A DNA stretch of 39,834 nucleotides. Source: Myxococcales bacterium (GTDB lineage: Bacteria > Pseudomonadota > Gammaproteobacteria > DSM-16500). Shown in pieces: positions 26,013-35,402 of this stretch. The translations under genes were made by a program, and so were the position numbers. The notes under the pieces are model-generated. The model saw nothing but the letters and a program-made list of their open reading frames with translations, was not told the origin of the DNA and made no database searches. Where the stretch lies: contig CAJCIZ010000074.1 of the NCBI GenBank assembly GCA_903970525.1, positions 1 to 39,834 of the forward strand, in the 5' to 3' direction. How positions within the stretch are numbered: the stretch's first letter is position 1; every line of letters begins with the position of its first letter.

Positions 26013-26618
26013 TTAAAGTGCTTCTGCTTTGGTCGCAAGAAACTGCGCAATACCTTCAGCGGTCGGTTTGATACCAACGTCGCCTTTATTCCAACCAGCA
26101 GGGCAAACTTCGCCGTGTTTTTCGTGGAATTGTAATGCATCAACTAAACGGATCAATTCATCAATATTACGACCCAGTGGCAAATCATTAACGATTTGTG
26201 AGCGCACCACGCCTTTTTTGTCTATTAAGAAAGCGCCGCGTAATGCAATATGAGCTGTGGGATGTTCTACACCAAACGCTTGGCAAATCGTATGGTTCAC
26301 GTCAGCCACCAGGGGATAGCGCACAGGGCCAATACCGCCATCTTTAATAGAGGTTTTGCGCCAAGCGTTATGAGTAAATTGTGAGTCAATCGAAACACCG
26401 ATCACAACAGTATTACGTTGGTTGAATTCTTCAATACGGTTGTCTAATGCAATTAATTCAGAAGGGCAGACGAAGGTAAAATCTAAAGGGTAGAAAAATA
26501 CGAGTCCGTATTTGTCTTTAATCACGCTGGATAAGTGAAAATTGGGGGTGATTTCGCCGTTTGCCAATACCGCAGCTGTTGTAAAATCAGGGACTTGTCT
26601 GCCTACTAAGATGCTCAT
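26013..26618 (-). CDS. Typical 2-Cys peroxiredoxin (AhpC/Prx1 type)
   Basis: 201 residues. It reduces hydrogen peroxide and organic peroxides. The peroxidatic cysteine is C51 in YPLDFTFVCPSELIAL and the resolving cysteine is C172 in GEVCPAGWNKG. The GGIGPVRYPLVAD segment matches the GGLG loop of sensitive peroxiredoxins, but the usual C-terminal YF motif is not obvious (the end is FLATKAEAL), so it may resist over-oxidation. The start is the ATG at 26618, with GAGG 6 bases ahead; the ATG four codons upstream overlaps that site. An extended -10 promoter and a stem-forming leader of about 75 bases precede it. Confidence 0.93.
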   Translation of the reverse strand: MSILVGRQVPDFTTAAVLANGEITPNFHLSSVIKDKYGLVFFYPLDFTFVCPSELIALDNRIEEFNQRNTVVIGVSIDSQFTHNAWRKTSIKDGGIGPVRYPLVADVNHTICQAFGVEHPTAHIALRGAFLIDKKGVVRSQIVNDLPLGRNIDELIRLVDALQFHEKHGEVCPAGWNKGDVGIKPTAEGIAQFLATKAEAL

Positions 26619-26700
26619 TGTATGCCTCATAATTGATAAATTCAGTTAGTTAAGCGCCCCATTGCGGGCGAGGCCGGACAAGGGAGCATGAAAGCGAGCA

Positions 26701-26709
26701 ATTATACCA
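26701..26709 (-). promoter_or_regulatory. Extended -10 promoter of the peroxiredoxin gene
   Basis: The minus strand reads TGGTATAAT, a perfect extended -10. The leader down to the start codon is about 75 bases and contains a CGCCC/GGGCG stem (around 26653-26668). Confidence 0.55.
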
Positions 26710-26849
26710 TAACTAGATGATAAGAGTAGCCAAAAAACAAGGCTTAGAACGTGATAAATCAAACAAGATAGGGTATGATTCGCCTCTCCCAAATAGGCGC
26801 CTTAGGGGCATCCAATAGATAGCATGAGTGTGGTTTAGGAGCATCAGAG

Positions 26850-28004
26850 ATGAGCGAAGAATTTTTACCTTTTTCTAAACCGTCGATTAGTCGCGCTGCG
26901 ATTAATGATGTCGTGGCTTGTTTAGAGTCAGGTTGGATTACGACAGGACCGCGCGTCGCACAATTTACAGAAGCGTTAAGAGATTATTTAGGCGCGCCTC
27001 ATGTGTTGCCGCTGACATCAGCAACTGCAGGATTGCATATTGCATTATTAGCGTTGGATTTAAAGCCGGGTGACGAAGTGATTACAACACCACTTACTTT
27101 TGCAGCAACACTGAATACCATTGTGTTAGCCGGCGCAAAACCTGTCTTAGTTGATATTGATCCCAATACATTGAATATGAATCTCAACTTATTAGAAGAA
27201 GCCATCACAGAAAAAACACGTGTCATCATGCCTGTGCATTTTGCAGGGTTGCCGGTGGATTTAGATCATTTATATGAAATTGCAGACAGACATGGTTTGC
27301 GCGTGATCGAAGATGCGGCACATGCAATTGGCACAGAATATAAAGGGAATCGTATTGGTAGTGTAGGTGATACACAAGTTTTTAGTTTTCATCCCAATAA
27401 AAATATCACAACAGGTGAAGGTGGTTGTGTCACAACACGTGATGCGGATTTAGCGAAAAAAATTAGCTTGCTGCGTTTTCATGGCATAGACAGAGAAGCT
27501 TGGAATCGTTATGGCAAAAGTGGCAATCAAGAATATGAAGTTGTCATGCCTGGATTCAAATATAATATGATGGATCTTCAAGCGGCGATTGGTTTGCATC
27601 AATTGCGCGAGCTAGATGATTTTATTGCGCGCCGTGAAACATTAGTGAATCGTTATCAAGAAGCCTTGGCAGATTGGCCACAATGGACATTGCCAAAATA
27701 TCCAGCGTATCCGCATAGACATGCTTGGCATCTTTATACGCCATTAGTGAATGTAGAGTCAGCAGGATTGAATCGCGATGAATTTATGACAGCGATGAAA
27801 GAAAGAAACATCGGTACAGGCTTGCACTACCGTGCAGTACACTTATACCCTTACTATCGTGAACAATTTGGTTTTCAGCCGGGTGATTTTCAGCACGCAG
27901 AAAATGTGTGTGAGCGTATAGTGAGTTTACCATTATTTCCTAGTATGACAGATGCAGAGCATGATCGTGTCTTGGATGTGATGTACAATATTTTTAATCG
28001 ATAA
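26850..28004 (+). CDS. arnB: UDP-4-amino-4-deoxy-L-arabinose--oxoglutarate aminotransferase (ArnB type)
   Basis: 384 residues, a DegT/DnrJ/EryC1/StrS PLP enzyme. It follows E. coli ArnB closely: FLPFSKPSISRAAINDVVAC, LESGWITTGPRVAQF, SATAGLHIALLALDLKPGDE, IEDAAHAIGTEYKG, the PLP lysine in FSFHPNKNITTGEGG, and ERNIGTGLHYRAVHLYPYY. It would put an amino group on the 4-keto pentose made by the next gene's product. That gene starts 15 bases later, so they form an operon with nhaA. The sugar identity is inferred from the paired decarboxylase; a different 4-keto sugar is possible. Confidence 0.88.
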   Translation: MSEEFLPFSKPSISRAAINDVVACLESGWITTGPRVAQFTEALRDYLGAPHVLPLTSATAGLHIALLALDLKPGDEVITTPLTFAATLNTIVLAGAKPVLVDIDPNTLNMNLNLLEEAITEKTRVIMPVHFAGLPVDLDHLYEIADRHGLRVIEDAAHAIGTEYKGNRIGSVGDTQVFSFHPNKNITTGEGGCVTTRDADLAKKISLLRFHGIDREAWNRYGKSGNQEYEVVMPGFKYNMMDLQAAIGLHQLRELDDFIARRETLVNRYQEALADWPQWTLPKYPAYPHRHAWHLYTPLVNVESAGLNRDEFMTAMKERNIGTGLHYRAVHLYPYYREQFGFQPGDFQHAENVCERIVSLPLFPSMTDAEHDRVLDVMYNIFNR

Positions 28005-28019
28005 TTTTAGTGGAATGAT

Positions 28020-29033
28020 ATGAATATATTAATTTTAGGCGCAAATGGTTTTATTGGCAGTAATTTAAGTGAAGCGATTTTGACAAAGACATCGTGGCAG
28101 ATTCATGCTATCGATATGGCACAAGATAAATTATCTTCTTGCCTGGAGCATGAACGGTTTAATTTCTTTTCGGGTGATATCACAGTTGATAAAGATTGGA
28201 TTAACGCGCACATCAAAAAATGTGATGTCGTTTTACCCTTGGTTGCCATCGCAACACCCGCGACTTATGTGCAAAATCCTTTGAAAGTGTTTGAGTTAGA
28301 TTTCGAAGCAAATTTAGAAATCATTCGCCAATGCGTGAAAGAAAAAAAGCGCCTCATATTTCCTTCTACTTCAGAAGTGTATGGGATGTGTCCTGATCCT
28401 ATCTTTGATGAAGAAGAAAGTAATCTTGTCATGGGTCCCGTTCATAAAGAACGTTGGATTTATTCGACATCAAAGCAATTGCTAGACCGCGTGATTTACG
28501 CCTATGGCAAACATCACGAACTAGATTACACTTTGTTCCGTCCGTTTAATTGGTATGGACCAAAACTAGATAATATTTTTAATCCTAAGCCAGGTGGTTC
28601 GCGTGTGTTGACACAATTCATCGGCAACATATTGCGCGGTGAAGATATTATGCTGGTCGACGGGGGTGAGCAAAAACGTAGCTTCATGCACATCGATGAT
28701 GGTGTGGATGCCTTGTTAAGAATTATTGAAAACAAAGATAAGACTGCCGCCAGCCGCATCTTCAACATTGGCAACCCAACAGAAAATATTTCCATACGGA
28801 CATTAGCGGAAATGTTGGTTGAATATATCAAATCTTATCCGACCTATGCAGAAGCTGCTGCAAAAACGAAATTAATTGATGTAGATGCTAAGCAGTATTA
28901 TGGTTCGGGTTATCAAGATGTTTCGTTGCGTGTTCCTGCGATTGAGCGTGCTGAAAAATACTTAGGGTGGACACCAAAAATTAAGCTTGAAGAAGGGCTG
29001 CGCAAGACCTTGGATTATTATTTGCAGTCATAA
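28020..29033 (+). CDS. UDP-glucuronate 4-dehydrogenase/decarboxylase (ArnA C-terminal-domain type, stand-alone)
   Basis: 337 residues, matching the C-terminal decarboxylase half of E. coli ArnA (660 residues). It begins with the Rossmann motif ILILGANGFIGSNLSEAIL and contains KCDVVLPLVAIATPATYVQN, PSTSEVYGM (catalytic Ser-Glu), YSTSKQLLDRV (YxxxK), FRPFNWYGPKLDNIF and DGGEQKRSFMHIDDG (the Arg needed for decarboxylation). It would oxidise and decarboxylate UDP-glucuronate to the UDP-4-keto-pentose used by ArnB. The N-terminal formyltransferase half of ArnA is absent: the frame starts directly at the Rossmann fold. arnC, arnD and arnT are not adjacent. Confidence 0.88.
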   Translation: MNILILGANGFIGSNLSEAILTKTSWQIHAIDMAQDKLSSCLEHERFNFFSGDITVDKDWINAHIKKCDVVLPLVAIATPATYVQNPLKVFELDFEANLEIIRQCVKEKKRLIFPSTSEVYGMCPDPIFDEEESNLVMGPVHKERWIYSTSKQLLDRVIYAYGKHHELDYTLFRPFNWYGPKLDNIFNPKPGGSRVLTQFIGNILRGEDIMLVDGGEQKRSFMHIDDGVDALLRIIENKDKTAASRIFNIGNPTENISIRTLAEMLVEYIKSYPTYAEAAAKTKLIDVDAKQYYGSGYQDVSLRVPAIERAEKYLGWTPKIKLEEGLRKTLDYYLQS

Positions 29034-29058
29034 TCAATAAAGAAACTGCAGAGACGCT

Positions 29059-30228
29059 ATGCCAATCAATATTGTCAGAGAATTTATTAAGCTAGAATCA
29101 AAAAGCAGTTTTTTCCTGCTGCTAGCGGCTCTTTCTGCGATGGTGATAGCAAATTCACCTTTTAGTGAACTCTATAATTCTGTTTTAAATTATTCTTTTG
29201 GTTTTATTTTATTTGATGCGAGTGAAACGACTTCATTAAAAGTGATAGTGAATGAAGGTCTCATGACGCTTTTCTTTTTGTTAATCAGCTTGGAATTAAA
29301 GCGCGAGTTTTTAATTGGAGAGTTGCGGACGCTTCAAAAAGCTTTGCTTCCATTGATGGCATCAATTGGTGGAATGGCCATGGCGGCACTCACGTTTCTT
29401 CTCATCAACCATGGCATTGAGATCAATCAACCGGGTTGGGGTGTGCCGACTGCAACAGATGTTGCGTTTTCATCGGCCGCCTTAGTCTTGTTAGGTAAGT
29501 CCATACCTAATTCACTAAAGATTTTTTTAATTGCATTAGCTATTACCGATGATTTAGGTTCAATCTTTATTATCTCTATTTTTTATACGCATCAGCCAGT
29601 GATGATTTTTTTAGTGATTGCTGTTTTATGTTATTTGTTGCTAGTGATGTTTAATTTGTCGGGTGTGACAAATACAACGCTCTATATTCTCTTTGGCGTT
29701 GTGTTATGGATGTGCGTCTTAAAATCAAATATTAATCCGCCGCTCGCGGGTGTATTAATTGGTTCGACGATTCCGTTAAAATCCGCTAAAAATGCAAATG
29801 TTTTTCCTTTGCAAGCATTAGAGAGTCTCTTGCATCCTTGGGTTGTCTTTGGCATTTTGCCTGTGTTTGCTTTTGTGAATGGAGGTTTGACTTTTTCAGG
29901 CATGCATTTCTCATCATTATTTAATCCGCTGACTTTGGGTATTCTGTTGGGATTGTTTGTTGGCAAACAGCTCGGTATTTTTAGCACGTGCTTTGTTGCG
30001 GTGAAATTACGCTTGGCCCATTTGCCTAGTCATACGAATTGGAAGTTGATGTATGGTATGAGTGTATTGTGTGGGATTGGATTTACCATGAATTTATTTA
30101 TTGGATTTCTGGCTTATCCGCAAAATCCTGACTACTTAAATATGGTTAAATTAGGCGTGTTTAGTGGGTCTGTCATTTCTGCTGTTTCAGGGTATTTGAT
30201 ATTGAAAATGAGTGTTAGTCGCAATTAA
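29059..30228 (+). CDS. nhaA: Na+/H+ antiporter NhaA
   Basis: 389 residues, against 388 in E. coli. Twelve or so membrane segments. Diagnostic parts are GLMTLFFLLISLELKREFLI, GWGVPTATDVAFSSAALVLL (TM4) and LIALAITDDLGSIFIISIFY, whose paired Asp residues bind sodium, then HPWVVFGILPVFAFVNGG and LCGIGFTMNLFIGFLA. It exports sodium in exchange for protons at alkaline pH. It follows the ArnA-type gene by 25 bases on the same strand, with a weak AGAG site, so it may share its transcript. Its 3' end overlaps the convergent pentapeptide gene by 14 bases. Confidence 0.96.
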   Translation: MPINIVREFIKLESKSSFFLLLAALSAMVIANSPFSELYNSVLNYSFGFILFDASETTSLKVIVNEGLMTLFFLLISLELKREFLIGELRTLQKALLPLMASIGGMAMAALTFLLINHGIEINQPGWGVPTATDVAFSSAALVLLGKSIPNSLKIFLIALAITDDLGSIFIISIFYTHQPVMIFLVIAVLCYLLLVMFNLSGVTNTTLYILFGVVLWMCVLKSNINPPLAGVLIGSTIPLKSAKNANVFPLQALESLLHPWVVFGILPVFAFVNGGLTFSGMHFSSLFNPLTLGILLGLFVGKQLGIFSTCFVAVKLRLAHLPSHTNWKLMYGMSVLCGIGFTMNLFIGFLAYPQNPDYLNMVKLGVFSGSVISAVSGYLILKMSVSRN

Positions 30229-30781
30229 TATGCTGATCAATCACAGAATCATAATTCAAAATATCTTGTGTGATCGTATTCGTAAAAGTCGCATTAGAAA
30301 TAATCGCTTGAGAAAAATTAGCATGGGTCAGGTTAGCATTATTGATATTCGCACAACTCAAATCAGCTTTGCTGAAATTAGTTTGCTGTAAATCAGCATT
30401 TTCTAACGAAGTCGCATACAAGCTCGCGCCCGACAAATCGGCTTGTTCCAATTGCGCATTCTGTAAAATCGCATGATTAAGATTAATATTTTTTAAATTG
30501 GCTTGCGTCAGTTTTGCATGGGTTAAATCAGCGTAACTCAAATCAGCATTGCTGAGATTCATTTTGGATAAATCCACATCCGCTAAGTTGGCATGAGACA
30601 AATTCGCATTTTGTAAATTGACTTTATCAGGAGAAAATTGATAGTGACGCAAGTCGGCATTCGATAAATCCATGCCCGCTGTTTTGTTTGCACCTAACGG
30701 GGTTAATTTAGCTAAATCTTGTTGATTTGCAGCATAAACAGCAGAGCAAAAGAAACAGAAGATGAAAATCCATTTCGCCAT
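30215..30781 (-). CDS. Secreted pentapeptide-repeat protein
   Basis: 188 residues. The first 17-18 are a signal peptide (KWIFIFCFFCSAVYA). Residues from about 37 to 175 are continuous A(D/N)LxX pentapeptides (NADLSYADLTHAKLTQANLK and similar, some 25 repeats), which fold into a right-handed quadrilateral beta-helix. There are single Cys residues late in the repeats (DLSCANI) and at the end (INCD), possibly a disulfide. The function is unknown; a periplasmic or exported structural or binding role is likely. It lies 3 bases after murA on the same strand and is probably co-transcribed. Confidence 0.85.
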   Translation of the reverse strand: MAKWIFIFCFFCSAVYAANQQDLAKLTPLGANKTAGMDLSNADLRHYQFSPDKVNLQNANLSHANLADVDLSKMNLSNADLSYADLTHAKLTQANLKNINLNHAILQNAQLEQADLSGASLYATSLENADLQQTNFSKADLSCANINNANLTHANFSQAIISNATFTNTITQDILNYDSVIDQHINCD

Positions 30782-30784
30782 GCG

Positions 30785-32056
<1,272 letters not shown>

Positions 32057-32308
32057 TTAGGGCTCTTGGTTGTGCTGATGCCATTCTTCGGGAGTATAGG
32101 CTTTGATGGAAATGGCGTGTATGGTGCCATTTGCAATCCGGTTCCCTAAGGTAGCATAAACGAGTTGCTGTTTTTCGATCCGACTTTTGCCTGTAAATAC
32201 AGGGCTTACCACAATAGCACTAAAATGCCTGCCATCTTCACCCGCTATGGTGACTGTTGCATCCCGCAAACCGGCTTCAATTAATTTTTTAATCTCTTCA
32301 GGCAGCAT
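32057..32308 (-). CDS. ibaG: BolA-family protein IbaG (YrbA)
   Basis: 83 residues, a single BolA domain. It begins LPEEIKKLIEAGLRDATVTI and contains EDGRHFSAIVVSPVFTGKSR with the conserved invariant-histidine region, then EKQQLVYATLGNRI and IHAISIKAYTPEEW. IbaG partners with monothiol glutaredoxin around a [2Fe-2S] cluster and is linked to acid stress and envelope integrity. The position directly before murA supports the assignment over BolA. The start codon has no visible ribosome binding site. Confidence 0.93.
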   Translation of the reverse strand: MLPEEIKKLIEAGLRDATVTIAGEDGRHFSAIVVSPVFTGKSRIEKQQLVYATLGNRIANGTIHAISIKAYTPEEWHQHNQEP

Positions 32309-32406
32309 GCGCTATCATCTGTGTTAAGGGTCCGTTAAAATGAGCCTAAGAGTAGCGCAGGGGTGTTTGGTTAGTCAAAGGGAAAATAGTGACAAATGAG
32401 GGTTCT

Positions 32407-32961
32407 ATGAAAATCGATCAAACTACGGGTTTATTAGATACAGCAAAGTATCTTCCCTCCCCTCATTGTAATGAGCGCCCATCTGACATCGATATGATAG
32501 TCGTACATAACATCAGCTTACCCCCTGCTGAATTTGGCACAGGCTGGGTTGAAAAATTTTTCTGTGGAAAATTAGATCATTCCGCTCACCCTTATTTTGA
32601 GACGATTAAAGAGTTAAAAGTGTCAGCGCATCTTTTTATCAGTCGACTGGGCGTCATTACGCAATTTGTGCCTTTCCAAATGCGGGCATGGCATGCAGGG
32701 GTCTCGGGGTTTGACGGTAAAGAGAATTGTAACGATTTCTCGATTGGCATTGAATTAGAAGGGACAGATGACAGTCCCTATGAAACAATTCAGTATCAAA
32801 AGTTAGCTGACTTGATACAAATTTTGCAAAAAACCTATCCAGCTATTACCCGTCAACGTATCGTCGGGCACTCGGATATTGCGCCGGGTCGAAAAACAGA
32901 CCCGGGCCCTAGCTTTGATTGGCGTTATTTGGATTGTGTATTGGCAACATGCTCGGCATAA
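32407..32961 (+). CDS. ampD: 1,6-anhydro-N-acetylmuramyl-L-alanine amidase
   Basis: 184 residues (E. coli 183). A cytoplasmic zinc amidase that splits anhydro-muropeptides during peptidoglycan recycling. Zinc ligands are H34 in MIVVHNISLPP, then His and Asp in IVGHSDIAPGRKTDPGP. YLPSPHCNERP at the start and AWHAGVSGFDGKENCNDFSI in the middle are also typical. ATG 32407 (with GAGGG close upstream) is preferred to the GTG at 32389. ampE follows 34 bases later, as in enterobacteria. No ampR or ampC is nearby. Confidence 0.95.
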   Translation: MKIDQTTGLLDTAKYLPSPHCNERPSDIDMIVVHNISLPPAEFGTGWVEKFFCGKLDHSAHPYFETIKELKVSAHLFISRLGVITQFVPFQMRAWHAGVSGFDGKENCNDFSIGIELEGTDDSPYETIQYQKLADLIQILQKTYPAITRQRIVGHSDIAPGRKTDPGPSFDWRYLDCVLATCSA

Positions 32962-32995
32962 TAGCCTTACTTGTAGTACATGACAGAGGAGTGTT

Positions 32996-33817
32996 ATGAC
33001 ATTTATTATTACTTTGGTATCGCTCGTGATAGAGCGATTTTTTGACTGGAGCCATATTCGGAAGTGGGGATGGCTCACACGCTTTCAAAATTGGTTGTCA
33101 GGAAAATTTAAAAGATTGCCTGCTGCGTTGATTCTGATTCTCTCATTATTGTTGCCTGTGTTAATTGTCGCAATTATTAATGCGCTCTTAACAGGTGCAT
33201 TGTTTGGTGTGCTGAAATTAATTTTCGGTATTATCATTGTGATGTATTGCCTGGGCCCAAATAATTTGTGGGCACAAGTTTATGTTTGCATTGAAGAGAT
33301 ACATAAAGAAGATGCTTCAACTGCTATGCACAAATTACAAAATTATTTTAATTTACCCTTAACACGTACCGCGCAAACTTTTCATCATGCTTTAACTGAT
33401 GCCATGTTTATCGAAGCGAATCGACGTATTTTCTCTGTGCTTTTCTGGTTTATTTTATTAGGACCAGCGGGCGCTGTGATTTATCGTTTGATCGATTTAT
33501 CTAGATCTTCTCTTTCTTTACAGTTATTGTCTGAGAAATTGCATGCACTGTTAGATTGGATTCCTATTCGTCTTTATACCTTTTTATTCGCACTGGGTGG
33601 ACATTTCACAGAAGTGATTAAGCACTGGAAAAAAGGTGCGCTTGCTGCACCTGCAGCGAATGATAATTTGATCACAGAATGTGGTGTGGCAGCGTTAGAT
33701 GTATTGGAAGCAAAAAAGATTCCGGAAGATGGTTCAGCGGAACAAGAAACATTATCTTTGTTGGATCGTGTGTTTGTGATCGGCTTAGTGATTTTGGCAA
33801 TTATTGTTTTATTGTAA
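32996..33817 (+). CDS. ampE: AmpE-like membrane protein
   Basis: 273 residues, four to five membrane segments. It starts TFIITLVSLVIERFFDWSHI and has MYCLGPNNLW (the AmpE LxLGPxxL region), FHHALTDAMFIEANRRIFSV and FWFILLGPAGAVIYRLIDLS, the conserved 'A...RxFxVxFWFxxLGPxGAxxYRL' block. The role in sensing beta-lactam stress is only loosely defined. A good ribosome binding site (GAGGAG) precedes it. It is one unit with ampD upstream, and the unknown glycine-rich gene starts 17 bases after it. Confidence 0.93.
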   Translation: MTFIITLVSLVIERFFDWSHIRKWGWLTRFQNWLSGKFKRLPAALILILSLLLPVLIVAIINALLTGALFGVLKLIFGIIIVMYCLGPNNLWAQVYVCIEEIHKEDASTAMHKLQNYFNLPLTRTAQTFHHALTDAMFIEANRRIFSVLFWFILLGPAGAVIYRLIDLSRSSLSLQLLSEKLHALLDWIPIRLYTFLFALGGHFTEVIKHWKKGALAAPAANDNLITECGVAALDVLEAKKIPEDGSAEQETLSLLDRVFVIGLVILAIIVLL

Positions 33818-33834
33818 GTGTGTGGAGGGTTGTG

Positions 33835-34548
33835 GTGTTTAGGTTTTTTAAAGAACGAGTGAAAGAAAGATATCAGGAAAATAACGAATATCTGACAGGG
33901 TTGGAAAAATTTACAGGCAAGCTCTTAGGTGGGGTCATAGGCGCAGGTTATGGCGGTGGTGTTGGTAGGGGATTAGAAGCAAGCGGTGTAGTCGGTGCTA
34001 CTTATCTTTGTACAGAAATCGGCGGCATAGCAGGTGGCGCAATAGGGGCGCCTCTATTTTATTATGTAGCGCAACCCCCTTGTTTTACTATCTCTGTTCT
34101 TGAAGGGGTAGCTGATGTTGTGTGTGACAAGATGCAAGATCTTCCCCGCTTTAATCTTTTTTATGACTATCTCATTAGTAAAGCTGCTTTAGGCGATGAA
34201 GAGTACTCAACTAGTGTGAGATTACTTTGTTTTGCTGTGATGGTTTATTACGGCCCGATTGTTTTTGGCGAGATTTTAGGGGGCTTATTTCCAAAAAACC
34301 CAGATAATAATTCTGCGCTTAGTTTCGATGGCGCGGCATTCGGCAAAGCCTATGGGCAAGGAATGGGTGGTTTGGTAGGCTATCTCGCGGGCCAAAGAGT
34401 TGGGAAGTGTGTGACTTTTTCTTTGGCTGCAACAGGCGCTGTCTTAATGCGAGGTTATGATTTTGGCATGTGGGCCGTAAAGAAAGCTTCCGCTTGTGCT
34501 GACAGAGTGTCTGATGCTGGCGCCGAAATGTATCATAGATTTGCATGA
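33835..34548 (+). CDS. Unknown glycine-rich, probably membrane-associated protein
   Basis: 237 residues. Not recognised. A basic N-terminus (FRFFKERVKERYQENNEY) is followed by glycine-zipper-like hydrophobic stretches (KLLGGVIGAGYGGGVGRGLE, IGGIAGGAIGAPLFYYVA), a soluble helical part with several Cys and Asp residues, a second hydrophobic stretch (LLCFAVMVYYGPIVFGEILG) and another Gly-rich one (YGQGMGGLVGYLAGQRVGK). A GTG start at 33835 is chosen since GGAGG lies 6 bases upstream. The frame is open further upstream only as overlap with ampE. Its stop overlaps the next start (ATGA), so it is coupled to the BtuF-like gene. Glycine zippers suggest membrane insertion or oligomerisation. Confidence 0.6.
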   Translation: MFRFFKERVKERYQENNEYLTGLEKFTGKLLGGVIGAGYGGGVGRGLEASGVVGATYLCTEIGGIAGGAIGAPLFYYVAQPPCFTISVLEGVADVVCDKMQDLPRFNLFYDYLISKAALGDEEYSTSVRLLCFAVMVYYGPIVFGEILGGLFPKNPDNNSALSFDGAAFGKAYGQGMGGLVGYLAGQRVGKCVTFSLAATGAVLMRGYDFGMWAVKKASACADRVSDAGAEMYHRFA

Positions 34549-35402
34549 TTAAAATATTGTTTTGTCGCGTGCTAGGGTTTTTTTTATTGTGTTGTTCGAT
34601 AACAAATGCCTGTGAAGTCACAGATGACGCGGGACAAAAAATTCATTTAGTCCATCCCGCAAAAAGAATAATTAGTTTAGCGCCTGATCTCACTGAATTA
34701 CTTTTCGCAGCAGGCGCAGGTCATCAAATCGTTGGTGTGATGCAAGGCAGTGATTATCCAGACGCTGCAAAAAAAATTCCGATTGTTGGTAATTACCTTT
34801 CACTCAACGCGGAAGCTATTTTATCATTAAAACCCGATTTAATTATTGCATGGGAAGGTGGAAATTCTGCGCTGCAATTGCAGCAATTAAAACATTTCCC
34901 TATTCCTGTTTTTTTAAGTCATCAGCGTGATGTAACAGATATTCCTAAAACATTACAAAAACTAGGCTGTTTAGCAGGCACAGAGCGCATAGCAAATCGC
35001 GCAGCAACAGAATTTTTAAAACACTATCAAACCTTACAAAAACAATACGCACATCAAAAACCTGTATCTGTTTTTTATGAAGTGTGGCCGCGTCCACTCA
35101 CAACGATCAATCATGAAAGTTGGATAAATCAAATCATCACATTGTGTGGCGGCAAAAATATTTTTGCTAATTTAAAAATGATTGCGCCACAAGTAAATGA
35201 AGAAGCCGTGATTGCCGCAAACCCAGAAGTGATCATCGGTCCCGATACAACAGATTGGCAATCAACATGGAAGAAGTGGCCGCAATTAACAGCAGTCAAT
35301 CAAAAACACTTGTATGCCATCCACCCAGATTGGATTGAAAGAGCGGGTCCTCGATTAATAAATGGCGCAGAAGAAATTTGCCGTAGTGTTCATCCACGCT
35401 AA
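34545..35402 (+). CDS. btuF: Periplasmic cobalamin/iron-complex-binding protein (BtuF-like)
   Basis: 285 residues. A signal peptide (residues 1-22, IKILFCRVLGFFLLCCSITNA) is followed by a two-lobed binding protein of the BtuF/FhuD class: VTDDAGQKIHLVHPAKRIIS, LAPDLTELLFAAGAGHQIVG, AILSLKPDLIIAWEGGNS in lobe one, then VFYEVWPRPLTTINHESWIN and NPEVIIGPDTTDWQSTW in lobe two. The YEVWPRPLxT stretch is typical of BtuF. It would deliver vitamin B12 to a BtuCD importer; none is encoded in this window. A heme or siderophore ligand is an alternative. It is translationally coupled to the unknown upstream gene. Confidence 0.82.
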   Translation: MIKILFCRVLGFFLLCCSITNACEVTDDAGQKIHLVHPAKRIISLAPDLTELLFAAGAGHQIVGVMQGSDYPDAAKKIPIVGNYLSLNAEAILSLKPDLIIAWEGGNSALQLQQLKHFPIPVFLSHQRDVTDIPKTLQKLGCLAGTERIANRAATEFLKHYQTLQKQYAHQKPVSVFYEVWPRPLTTINHESWINQIITLCGGKNIFANLKMIAPQVNEEAVIAANPEVIIGPDTTDWQSTWKKWPQLTAVNQKHLYAIHPDWIERAGPRLINGAEEICRSVHPR

